Shown: piece by piece, positions 25,764-33,766 of the stretch | Layout: each line of letters starts with the position of its first letter | How positions within the stretch are numbered: position 1 is the stretch's first letter | Assembly (NCBI RefSeq): GCF_003391395.1 | Contig: NZ_CP024190.1 | Span: 1,798,001-1,862,000, forward strand | From: Mycobacterium marinum | Lineage (GTDB): Bacteria; Actinomycetota; Actinomycetes; Mycobacteriales; Mycobacteriaceae | DNA: 64,000 nt | Direction: 5' to 3' | The notes under the pieces: generated by a model | Seen by the model: only the letters and a program-made list of their open reading frames with translations | Told to the model about the DNA's origin: nothing | The model's database searches: none | Made by a program: the position numbers and the translations under genes

Positions 25764-27305
25764 TCAATACAGCGCCCGCACGGTGTCGATGGTGTCTGCG
25801 TCGGCCGGCCCCTTGTCGTCGCGGTAGCGCACCACCCGGGCGAAGCGTAACGCCAGCCCGCCGGGATAACGCGAGGACGCCTGCACGCCGTCGAAGGCCA
25901 CCTCGACCACCTGCTCGGGGCGCAGCGCGACCACATAGCCGTCGGTGCCCCCCACGGCAAGTTCGGTGAATCGCGCGGTCTGCCAGTCCAGCATGGCATC
26001 GGTCATGCCTTTGAACGTCTTGCCCAGCATCACGAATTCGCCGGTGGCGGCATCGCGGGCGCCGAGGTGAATATTGGACAGCTTGCCGCGTCGTCGTCCT
26101 GACCCCCACTCCACCGCGAGCACCACCAGGTCCAGCGTGTGCACCGGTTTGACCTTCAGCCATCCGGCGCCGCGGCGGCCGGCCAGGTAGGGCGCGGTGG
26201 GGGATTTGGCCATCACGCCTTCGTGGCCGGCGGCCAGTGTTGCCTGCAGAAAATCGGTCGCCGCGGCCGCGTCTGCGGTGGTCAGCCGATCGACTCGGTG
26301 CCGGGCCGGCACCACGGCGTCCAGGGCTGCCAGCCGGTCGGTGGTCGGCGCATCGAGTAGGTCGCGTCCATCCCGATGCAAGATGTCGAAGAAGAACACC
26401 GACAGCGGCTGTTTGGCTTGGGCGGCAGCGACATTCACCGACCGGCCAAATCGTGATGCGGTGACCTGGAAGCGATGCGGCCGGCCGTCTGGTTGCAGGG
26501 CAATCGCCTCGCCGTCGGCAACAAGGTCGCTGACCGGCAGCGCCAGCGTTGCCTGAACCACCTCCGGCAGGCGGGCCGTGACGTCGTCGAGGCTTCGGGT
26601 ATAGACGGTGACCTCATCACCGGTTCGGTGGATCTGAACCCGGGCGCCATCCAACTTTGCCTCGAAAATTGTTGCACCGCCATGGCGTTCGAGGGCATCG
26701 GTGATGCTGCCGGCGCTCTGCGCCAGCATTGGCCCGATCGGTCTGCCCGCCCGCAGCGTGAACGAGTCCAGCGCGCTGGCCGCGCCCGATGACCCGGCCG
26801 CCAGGCACGCCGCCGCCACCGTCGGTAAATCCCCGCCCAGCATGGCGGCTCGTTGCACCGCCGTAGCGGGGACTTCGGCGGCCCTGGCGACGGCGTCGAC
26901 CATGATCCCGGCCAGCGCGCCCTGGCGCAGTTCGCCGCTGAGCAGCCGCACCAGAAAGGCCTGCTCGGTTTCGGTCGCAGCGGCGAACAACCGCGTGATG
27001 AGTTCGCGGCGGTGGGCCGCAGACCCCTTACCCGACACCGCGCCGATCTCGCTGAACGCCGCGTCGGTACCGGTGACGGTGAGCGCCGGGCTACCCGCGG
27101 CCGCGGGCAGCGACCGCAACGCGGCCCAGCCCACGCCGATCTGGCGCTGCCGCAGCTCGCCGGAGAGCCACGCCACGACGATCGCGACCAGGTCCGGGTC
27201 GGGGGCGGCGGCGCGCAACAGGTCGGCAATCCGTTCGACCTTGGCCAGCCGAGACGAGGTGCCGCCCACATTAAGCGAAGTGCTTGCTATGTCGATGAGG
27301 AGCAC
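25764..27305 (-). CDS. ligB: ATP-dependent DNA ligase LigB
   Basis: A 513-residue ATP-dependent DNA ligase. The adenylated lysine is in EAKLDGARVQIH (KxDG), followed by the nucleotidyltransferase motifs DGEAIAL, FFFDILHRDG, GHEGVMAKSP and WLKVKPV; the N-terminal DNA-binding region matches remembered M. tuberculosis LigB (Rv3062) nearly throughout. It seals nicks using ATP; LigA is the essential replicative ligase, so LigB is expected to be accessory. The GTG at 27305 gives VLLIDIASTSLNVGGTSSRL, aligning with the LigB N-terminus. It converges with the membrane-protein gene. Confidence 0.95.
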   Translation of the reverse strand: MLLIDIASTSLNVGGTSSRLAKVERIADLLRAAAPDPDLVAIVVAWLSGELRQRQIGVGWAALRSLPAAAGSPALTVTGTDAAFSEIGAVSGKGSAAHRRELITRLFAAATETEQAFLVRLLSGELRQGALAGIMVDAVARAAEVPATAVQRAAMLGGDLPTVAAACLAAGSSGAASALDSFTLRAGRPIGPMLAQSAGSITDALERHGGATIFEAKLDGARVQIHRTGDEVTVYTRSLDDVTARLPEVVQATLALPVSDLVADGEAIALQPDGRPHRFQVTASRFGRSVNVAAAQAKQPLSVFFFDILHRDGRDLLDAPTTDRLAALDAVVPARHRVDRLTTADAAAATDFLQATLAAGHEGVMAKSPTAPYLAGRRGAGWLKVKPVHTLDLVVLAVEWGSGRRRGKLSNIHLGARDAATGEFVMLGKTFKGMTDAMLDWQTARFTELAVGGTDGYVVALRPEQVVEVAFDGVQASSRYPGGLALRFARVVRYRDDKGPADADTIDTVRALY

Positions 27306-27413
27306 GTCTCGAGCTTGGCATGAGTCGCCGACATCAATGCACGGTAGACGCGCTAGCGTTCCGAGATAACGTTACAAATTGTCATGATTCTGGCAAGGCA
27401 TCGGGAGGTCCGG

Positions 27414-28172
27414 ATGGAGATCAGCGGCAAGAAGGCCGTCGTTATCGGCGGCGCGTCGGGGATGGGTCGTGCCACCGCCGAATTACTGGCAAAACGCGGT
27501 GCTGACGTGGCGATACTGGACCGCGAGGGGTCCGACGGCAAGAGTGTTGCCGAGGCGATCGGCGCGGCGTTCTACCCGGTCGATGTCACCGACTTCGCCG
27601 GCACCGAAGAGATCCTGCAGACCGCGGTTGATCGTCTCGGCGGTCTGCACGTCATCGTGACCACCGCCGGCGGTGGTATCGCCAAGCGGACCCTGACCAA
27701 GTCCGGTCCACACGACCTCGAATCCTTCCGCTCCGTGGTGGATCTCAACCTCATTGCCACCTTCAACATCAGCCGGCTCGCCGCCGCGCACATGGCCGAC
27801 AACGAGCCAGAGGACGACGAGCGCGGCGTCATCATCAACACCGCATCCATCGCGGCCTTCGAGGGCCAGATTGGGCAGGTCGCCTACACGGCCGCCAAGG
27901 CCGGAATCGCCGGCATGTGTTTGACCATGGCCCGCGATCTGGGCTCGATGGGGATCCGGGTGCTGGCTATTGCGCCGAGCCTGTTCCTCACCGGGCTGAC
28001 CGCGATGGTCCCCGACGAGATGGCCGCCCAGCTGGTCAAGGACGCCGCCTTCCCGAAGCGGATGGGCCGGCCCGAGGAATACGCCAAGCTGGTCGCGGCC
28101 ATCGTGGACAACCCGATGCTCAACGGGCAGTGCCTGCGACTGGATGCGGGACAGCGGTTCGCGCCCAAGTGA
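27414..28172 (+). CDS. Short-chain dehydrogenase/reductase, HSD10-like
   Basis: A 252-residue SDR with the NAD-binding GGASGMGRATAELLAKRGADV, an Asp at the end of beta-2 (LDREG) that favours NAD over NADP, the active-site VAYTAAKAG (YxxxK), and a substrate loop with SLFLTGLTAMVPDEM. It resembles 3-hydroxyacyl-CoA dehydrogenase type II/17-beta-HSD10 proteins, which act in beta-oxidation of fatty, branched or steroid acyl chains. Its neighbour FadE22 fits this role. The ATG at 27414 is chosen for GGAGGTCC upstream; a frame 10 codons longer lacks support. Confidence 0.85.
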   Translation: MEISGKKAVVIGGASGMGRATAELLAKRGADVAILDREGSDGKSVAEAIGAAFYPVDVTDFAGTEEILQTAVDRLGGLHVIVTTAGGGIAKRTLTKSGPHDLESFRSVVDLNLIATFNISRLAAAHMADNEPEDDERGVIINTASIAAFEGQIGQVAYTAAKAGIAGMCLTMARDLGSMGIRVLAIAPSLFLTGLTAMVPDEMAAQLVKDAAFPKRMGRPEEYAKLVAAIVDNPMLNGQCLRLDAGQRFAPK

Positions 28173-28282
28173 GTGACCCCACAAACCCCGCCGATCGCAC
28201 CGCACATATTTGAGTACACTCTTTAGGTGATCGGCCGGGCCCGTAACGAGGCGAGCTTGGCAGTGCCGCGAGGAGGGCCCTG

Positions 28283-30448
28283 ATGGGTATCGCATTGACC
28301 GACGACCATCGCGAGCTTGCCGAGGTAGCCCGCGCGTTCTTGACCTCGCAGAAGGCGCGCTGGGCGGCGCGTTCGCTGCTCGATTCACCCGATGAGTCGC
28401 GACCACCCTTCTGGCAGGACATGGTCGAGCTCGGTTGGCTCGGCTTGCACATCGACGAGCGTCACGGCGGCTCCGGCTACGGATTGCCTGAACTTGTCGT
28501 GGTAGTCGAAGAACTCGGCCGTGCGGTGGCGCCCGGACCCTTTGTGCCCACCGTTATCGCTTCGGCGGTGCTCGCCAAGAAGGGCAGCGACGAGCAGCAG
28601 ACGCGGCTGCTGCCGGGCCTGATCGACGGCACCGTCACCGCCGGCATCGGCCTCGACGGCAACGTACGGGTCGAGAACGGGGTCGCCAGCGGTGATGCCG
28701 GGATCGTGCTGGGCGCGGGACTGGCCGAGCTGCTGCTGGTCGCCGCGGGGGACGACGTGCTGGTGCTGGACCGCGGCCGCAGCGGTGTGTCGGTGGAGGT
28801 TCCGGACAACTTCGATCCCACGCGGCGCTCGGGGCGGGTGCGGTTGCACGAGGTGAAGGTCAGCGCGCAGGACCTCTTGCCCGGCGCCCGGGCCGCGGCG
28901 CTGGCCCGGGCCCGGACCGTGCTGGCCGCCGAGGCGGTCGGCGGCGCGGCCGACTGCGTCGACGCCGCTGTCGCCTACGCCAAGGTGCGCCAGCAATTCG
29001 GTCGCACCATCGCCACTTTCCAAGCGGTGAAACACCATTGCGCGAACATGCTGGTGGCCGCCGAGTCTGGGATCGCCGCGGTATGGGATGCCGCGCGGGC
29101 AGCCACCGAGGACGAAGAACAGTTCCAGCTCATCGCCGCAGTGGCCGCGCTGCTGGCGTTCCCGGCCTACGCGCGCAACGCCGAACTCAACATCCAGGTG
29201 CACGGCGGGATCGGATTCACCTGGGAGCATGACGCGCATCTGCATCTACGCCGGGCGCTGGTGGATGCGGCCCTGTTGGGCGCGGAAGCGCCGGCTCGTG
29301 ATGTCTTCGAGCGCACCGCCGCCGGAGCGACGCGAGAGAACAGCCTGGACCTGCCCGCCGAGGCCGAAGAATTGCGTACCCGGATCCGGGCCGACGCCGT
29401 CGAGATCGCTGCCCTCGACAAGGCTGCCCAACTCGACAGGCTGATCGAGACCGGTTATGTGATGCCGCACTGGCCCAAGCCGTGGGGGCGCGCGGCGAAT
29501 GCGGTGGAGCAGCTGGTGATCGAGGAGGAGTTCCGCAAGGCGGCCATCAAACGCCCGGACTATTCAATCACCGGCTGGGTGATCCTGACGCTCATTCAGC
29601 ACGGGACCGCTTGGCAGATCGAGCGATTCGTGGAGAAGGCGCTGCGGCAGGAGGAGATCTGGTGCCAGCTGTTCTCCGAGCCGGAGGCCGGATCGGATGC
29701 GGCCTCGGTCAAGACCCGCGCCACCCGGGTCGATGGCGGCTGGAAGATCAACGGCCAGAAGGTGTGGACCAGCGGCGCGCAGTACTGCGCCCGCGGTCTG
29801 GCCACCGTACGCACCGATCCTGACGTGCCCAAACACGCGGGCATCACCACGGTGATCATCGATATGAAGTCGCCCGGGGTCGAGGTCCGCCCGCTGCGCC
29901 AGATCACCGGTGGTTCGGAATTCAACGAGGTGTTCTTCAACGACGTGTTCGTTCCCGACGAAGATGTCGTCGGCACGCCCAACTCTGGCTGGACGGTCGC
30001 GCGGGCGACATTGGGCAACGAGCGGGTCAGCATCGGCGGCAGCGGTGGCTACTACGAGGGCCTGGCCGCCAAGCTGGTCAAGCTGGCCCAGAACGGGGCG
30101 GATCGATTGGCCGGCGCCGAGACTCGGGTCGGGTACTTCCTGGCCGAAGACCACGCGCTGCGGCTGCTCAACCTGCGCCGGGCCGCGCGCAGCGTCGAAG
30201 GTGCCGGTCCGGGGCCGGAGGGCAACGTCACCAAGCTCAAGCTGGCCGAACACATGGTGGAGGGCGCGGCCATCTCGGCGGCCTTGCTGGGCCCCGAGAT
30301 CGCCCTGCTGGATGGCCCCGGCGCGGTGATCGGCCGGATGGTGATGGGCGCTCGCGGCATGGCGATCGCGGGCGGCACCTCGGAGGTGACCCGCAACCAG
30401 ATCGCCGAGCGGATCCTCGGCATGCCGCGTGATCCTTTGATCAACTAG
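28283..30448 (+). CDS. fadE22: Double-domain acyl-CoA dehydrogenase FadE22
   Basis: At 721 residues this is twice the usual acyl-CoA dehydrogenase length, as in M. tuberculosis FadE22 (Rv3061c, same recalled length). The first half (residues ~1-355) has EAVGGAADCVDAAVAYAKVRQQFG and IQVHGGIGFTWEHDAHLHLRR; the second half repeats the fold with LFSEPEAGSDAASVKTRA (flavin/substrate segment), RVSIGGSGGYY and a C-terminal GGTSEVTRNQIAERILG. Each half resembles one FadE of a two-subunit steroid-type enzyme. It dehydrogenates acyl-CoA at C2-C3 using FAD. A GAGGAGGG sequence precedes the ATG. Confidence 0.92.
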   Translation: MGIALTDDHRELAEVARAFLTSQKARWAARSLLDSPDESRPPFWQDMVELGWLGLHIDERHGGSGYGLPELVVVVEELGRAVAPGPFVPTVIASAVLAKKGSDEQQTRLLPGLIDGTVTAGIGLDGNVRVENGVASGDAGIVLGAGLAELLLVAAGDDVLVLDRGRSGVSVEVPDNFDPTRRSGRVRLHEVKVSAQDLLPGARAAALARARTVLAAEAVGGAADCVDAAVAYAKVRQQFGRTIATFQAVKHHCANMLVAAESGIAAVWDAARAATEDEEQFQLIAAVAALLAFPAYARNAELNIQVHGGIGFTWEHDAHLHLRRALVDAALLGAEAPARDVFERTAAGATRENSLDLPAEAEELRTRIRADAVEIAALDKAAQLDRLIETGYVMPHWPKPWGRAANAVEQLVIEEEFRKAAIKRPDYSITGWVILTLIQHGTAWQIERFVEKALRQEEIWCQLFSEPEAGSDAASVKTRATRVDGGWKINGQKVWTSGAQYCARGLATVRTDPDVPKHAGITTVIIDMKSPGVEVRPLRQITGGSEFNEVFFNDVFVPDEDVVGTPNSGWTVARATLGNERVSIGGSGGYYEGLAAKLVKLAQNGADRLAGAETRVGYFLAEDHALRLLNLRRAARSVEGAGPGPEGNVTKLKLAEHMVEGAAISAALLGPEIALLDGPGAVIGRMVMGARGMAIAGGTSEVTRNQIAERILGMPRDPLIN

Positions 30449-30481
30449 CGCCCGCGGCTCGGGGTCATCCGCCTCGCGGGC

Positions 30482-31156
30482 TCAGGCCGGGCGGGGGACC
30501 GCCGCCAGGCGCGATTGGCCGAGCCAGGTCGGCACCGACCGGCGCACCTGCGCCGGCCCGTCGATGCGCACCCCGCCGTTGAGCATCGCCCGCGACCAGG
30601 ACTGGTCCCCGCGCCAGAGCTGAGTCAGCGTGAGCAGGCTGGTCTCGACGGTCGCGGCAACCTGATAGCCGGGGTCGAAATCGCACACGTCGGCCTCTCC
30701 CTCGGACACCAGCAGCCACCAGCGTGCGGCTTTGGGTGCCACACCGGCCAACCGGAACGCCAGGACCGTGCGGGCCCGCGGCCACGCGTCGATGGGTACG
30801 GTGCGCCGGATATCCCACATCAACAGGTGCGGATCGAGGTCTTCGTCGCCGAGCTCTGGTATCCAGCGAATGCCCCACTCGCCGAGTGCATCCACCACCG
30901 TGGCGAGCTCGCGACCGCAGGTTGTCAGCGAGTACGAGGTGCGCCCCTCGATATCGCTGCGTTCAACGACACCGGCCTTGGTCAACGACTTGAGTCGCTT
31001 GGACAACAACGCCGGTGACATTTTGGGTACCCCGCGGCGCAGGTCGTTGAAATGCGTGCTGCCCAGCAGCAGCTCCCGAACCACCAGCAGCGTCCATCGT
31101 TCGTCGAGCAACTCCATCGCCTTGGCGACCGGGCAGAACTGGCTGTATGTGGACAT
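30482..31156 (-). CDS. HxlR-family transcriptional regulator with C-terminal sterol-carrier-like domain
   Basis: The first ~100 residues form an HxlR winged helix (FCPVAKAMELLDERWTLLVV, MSPALLSKRLKSLTKAGVVE, YSLTTCGREL) with a Cys near the N-terminus (QFCPV) at the place HxlR proteins use for redox sensing. The remaining ~110 residues (RWWLLVSEGEADVCDFDPGY, TLTQLWRGDQSW) resemble an SCP2-like lipid-binding domain, so it may sense a lipid. ATG 31156 is used; GGAGGG lies 10 bases upstream. It is divergent from a methyltransferase gene and shares a promoter region holding a GTACA-type inverted repeat. Confidence 0.87.
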   Translation of the reverse strand: MSTYSQFCPVAKAMELLDERWTLLVVRELLLGSTHFNDLRRGVPKMSPALLSKRLKSLTKAGVVERSDIEGRTSYSLTTCGRELATVVDALGEWGIRWIPELGDEDLDPHLLMWDIRRTVPIDAWPRARTVLAFRLAGVAPKAARWWLLVSEGEADVCDFDPGYQVAATVETSLLTLTQLWRGDQSWSRAMLNGGVRIDGPAQVRRSVPTWLGQSRLAAVPRPA

Positions 31157-31214
31157 CGCGCAAGACCCTCCAGTCGACTGTGTCCAGTAGACGCCGTGGC
31201 GATCGAATTGACTA

Positions 31215-31229
31215 GTACAGATTGTGTAC
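31215..31229. promoter_or_regulatory. Inverted repeat between HxlR regulator and methyltransferase genes
   Basis: GTACA (31215-31219) and TGTAC (31225-31229) flank GATTG, giving a 15-bp near-palindrome in the 165-bp divergent promoter. GTAC-type half-sites are typical for HxlR/MarR-like winged helices, so autoregulation by the neighbouring HxlR protein is plausible. Confidence 0.55.
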
Positions 31230-31321
31230 CGCCGCAGGTTCACATCTGTCACTGGAAGTGATTCAGCGCCGGCCCGACGATGGTGATCAGTCATCAGAAC
31301 AGCCCAGAAAGGTAACTCGTC

Positions 31322-32152
31322 ATGACGACCCTGGCCCGGACCGAACCGACCGATCGCGGTTACGAAAGCAAGCATCGCGCCCTGTGGGCATTGGGCGACT
31401 ATCCGGCCGTGGCCACCGATCTGGTGTCGCCACTTGGCCCAATCCTGTTGGAAGCCACTCGAATCAGCGCCGGTGACCGGGTGCTGGATGTCGCGGCCGG
31501 ATCCGGCAACGTGGCGATACCGGCCGCGCTGGCCGGGGCTGACGTCATCGCCAGCGACCTGTGCCCGAACTTGCTCGAGTATGGCCGGGGGCTGGCGGCC
31601 GCCCGTGGTGCCAGCCTGCGCTGGGTGGAGGCCAACGCCCAAGCCTTGCCGTTCGACACCGATGAGTTCGACGCCGTGGTTTCCTGCGTCGGCGTCATGT
31701 TCGCGCCGTATCACCAGCCCTGCGCCGACGAGCTGGTTCGAGTGTGCCGGCCCGGCGGGGTGATCGGTTTGATCAGCTGGACCCCAGGCGGATTCATCGG
31801 TGAGATGTTCACGACCATGAAGCCCTACCTGGCCCCTCCGCTACCGGGCGCCCAGCCGGCGCCGCTGTGGGGAACCGAAGGCCATGTCCGTGAGTTGTTC
31901 GCGGATCGGGTCACCGACTTTGCCGTTCGCCGCGGTGCGTTGCTGGTGGACGAGTTCGCCGACGGTGCGTCCTTCCGTGACTACTTCAAAGCGAACTACG
32001 GGCCCACCATTGCGGCCTATCGCGCGATAGCGGCCGAACCCGATCGTGTCGCGGCGCTGGACGCGGAGCTGGCCGCACTCGGCGACCGGTATCTGGCCGG
32101 CAGCTCGGCGATGGAATGGGAGTACCTGCTGGTCACCGCGCGCAAGCGGTGA
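31322..32152 (+). CDS. Class I SAM-dependent methyltransferase
   Basis: A 276-residue methyltransferase: VLDVAAGSGNVAIPAALAG is the SAM-binding motif I, IASDLCPNLLEYGR gives the acidic residue after beta-2, and FDAVVSCVGVMFAPYHQPC is motif post II, as in UbiE/Coq5-like enzymes. It transfers a methyl group to a small molecule, possibly a quinone, lipid or xenobiotic phenol. The HxlR regulator on the other strand probably controls it. The stop immediately abuts the stop of the convergent DUF35 gene (32153), with no spacer for a terminator. Confidence 0.87.
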   Translation: MTTLARTEPTDRGYESKHRALWALGDYPAVATDLVSPLGPILLEATRISAGDRVLDVAAGSGNVAIPAALAGADVIASDLCPNLLEYGRGLAAARGASLRWVEANAQALPFDTDEFDAVVSCVGVMFAPYHQPCADELVRVCRPGGVIGLISWTPGGFIGEMFTTMKPYLAPPLPGAQPAPLWGTEGHVRELFADRVTDFAVRRGALLVDEFADGASFRDYFKANYGPTIAAYRAIAAEPDRVAALDAELAALGDRYLAGSSAMEWEYLLVTARKR

Positions 32153-32503
32153 TCAGCGCCCGGCCGGTGCGAAAAGCGGCGCCCCGCCGGTGCCCCGCTC
32201 CGGCCGGATAGCGACCGGCATGCCACAGGTCACCGAATCGGGTTCGCAATCAACGATATTGGCGGCCACTCGCAGCCCAGCTTGCTCGCTGAGTTCTACC
32301 AGGGCGATGACGTAGGGCGTCGGGATGTCCGGGTGGTACCGGTGGTGGTTGACCGTGTAGGTAAACACCGTGCCGCGCCCGGATACCGGACGTGGCACCA
32401 GCGCGGCGCCGCACTCATCGCACCGTCCGGTTGCCGGGTGTACCCAGCGAGCGCAAGCATCGCAGTGCTCGATGAGCAGCGAGAAGATCGGCTCGGCGGA
32501 CAC
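32153..32503 (-). CDS. DUF35 zinc-ribbon/OB-fold protein, thiolase partner
   Basis: About 116 residues with a four-Cys zinc ribbon (HCDACARWVHP then GRCDECGAAL) followed by an OB-fold (GTVFTYTVNHHRYHPDIPTPYVIALVEL). DUF35 proteins partner thiolase-like proteins and channel acyl-CoA; in actinobacteria they are found in steroid side-chain retro-aldolase complexes with Ltp2. The divergent thiolase-like gene at 32554 is the obvious partner. I use GTG 32503; a TTG at 32509 is an alternative start. Confidence 0.85.
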   Translation of the reverse strand: MSAEPIFSLLIEHCDACARWVHPATGRCDECGAALVPRPVSGRGTVFTYTVNHHRYHPDIPTPYVIALVELSEQAGLRVAANIVDCEPDSVTCGMPVAIRPERGTGGAPLFAPAGR

Positions 32504-32513
32504 GCCCAATACA

Positions 32514-32536
32514 GTACACTTTATTAATTCGTGTAC
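32514..32536. promoter_or_regulatory. Inverted repeat in the DUF35/thiolase divergent promoter
   Basis: GTACAC (32514-32519) and GTGTAC (32531-32536) are perfect arms around an 11-bp A/T-rich spacer in the 50-bp gap between the divergent pair, so one bound dimer could control both genes. The downstream GntR-type protein is the likeliest regulator. Confidence 0.6.
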
Positions 32537-32553
32537 GCGGGGCCTTCGGACGG

Positions 32554-33753
32554 TTGCAGATGAAGCACTTCGAGAAAGACGCGATCCTATCCGGTATCGG
32601 GATTTCGCGGATCGGCCGTCGAACCGGCATCCCCGGGCTCGAACTGACCATGGAGGCGGTGCGGGCCGCCGTTGCCGACGCCGGCCTGACCCCAGCTGAT
32701 GTCGACGGCATCGCGACGCTGGGTGACACCCCGGCCGCCGACGTCAACGCCGAACTGCAGATCGACGCCCCGGACTGCGGAACCGGCTTCGGTACCGGCG
32801 GGTTGTTGAGCCCGGTGATGTCGGCCTGCCGTGCCGTCGCCGAGCGGCGCGCCCGTCATGTGATCGTTTACCGGACCATTCAGATGCTGGGCGGCGCCGT
32901 TGCGCTCCAACCGGAGCAGGACGCTCCCGCCCCGCCGCTGGCCCGCATGTTCGATGTTGCCGAGGGTGCCCCGCGTCCGGCGGTGGGGCCGATGGACGAC
33001 ATCACCGATCTGATTGCGGCGCATGCCTACTCGGCGGCGAACTGGCTGGCGCTGAACTGCCGCCGCCACATGGAGCTGTATGGCACCACCAGGGAGCAGC
33101 TGGGCTGGGTCGCCCTCAACGGGAGGCGCAACGCGGCGTTGAATCCGCTTGCCGTTTATCGCGAACCCATGACCATGGCCGACTACCTGGGGGCGCGCCC
33201 GGTGTCCACACCATTGGGCTTGCTCGATTGCGATGTGCCCATCGACGGCTGCGTCGCGGTGCTGGTCTCGACCGCCGAATACGCGCGTGATTGTCCGCAC
33301 CGCGCTGTCCGGGTCGAGGCAATTGGGGGCTCCGATGGGTCCGGCGGCTGGTTTCACCGCGCCGACTATCCCAAGATGGCGATGTCGGACGCCGCGGCGC
33401 AGATGTGGTCGCGCACCGCGTTGAAACCAGCCGATCTCGAGGTCGCGCAGTTGTATGACGGCTTTACGTTTCTGACCCTGGCCTGGCTGGAAGCCCTGGG
33501 CATTTGCGCCGACGGCGAAGCCGGCCCGTTTGTCGAGGGCGGAGCGCGAATAGCGCGTGACGGGAAGCTGCCGCTCAACACCTACGGTGGCCAGCTATCG
33601 GCGGGACGCATGCATGGCTACTGGGCACTGCATGAAGGCTGTCTACAGTTGCGCGGGGATGCGGGGCAGCGGCAGGTGCCGCGCCGCCCAGAGGTCGGGG
33701 TGGTTTCTGTGGGCGGAGGACCGATTGCCGGATGCATGTTGTTGACGTGTTGA
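32554..33753 (+). CDS. Thiolase-like lipid-transfer protein (Ltp family)
   Basis: A 399-residue thiolase-superfamily protein: SGIGISRIGRRTGIPGLELT at the start, LYDGFTFLTLAWLEALG in the second half and NTYGGQLSAGRMHGYWALHE, close to the NTHGG-type block of non-condensing SCP-x/Ltp proteins. These cleave C-C bonds of CoA-bound steroid side chains or related acyl-CoA with a DUF35 partner, found here on the other strand. The usual nucleophilic Cys is not in a standard context (APDCGTGFGTGG), in line with retro-aldolase members. The start is TTG 32554 or ATG 32560. The GntR gene follows after 13 bp. Confidence 0.85.
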   Translation: MQMKHFEKDAILSGIGISRIGRRTGIPGLELTMEAVRAAVADAGLTPADVDGIATLGDTPAADVNAELQIDAPDCGTGFGTGGLLSPVMSACRAVAERRARHVIVYRTIQMLGGAVALQPEQDAPAPPLARMFDVAEGAPRPAVGPMDDITDLIAAHAYSAANWLALNCRRHMELYGTTREQLGWVALNGRRNAALNPLAVYREPMTMADYLGARPVSTPLGLLDCDVPIDGCVAVLVSTAEYARDCPHRAVRVEAIGGSDGSGGWFHRADYPKMAMSDAAAQMWSRTALKPADLEVAQLYDGFTFLTLAWLEALGICADGEAGPFVEGGARIARDGKLPLNTYGGQLSAGRMHGYWALHEGCLQLRGDAGQRQVPRRPEVGVVSVGGGPIAGCMLLTC

Positions 33754-33766
33754 ATCAGCTGGTGGG

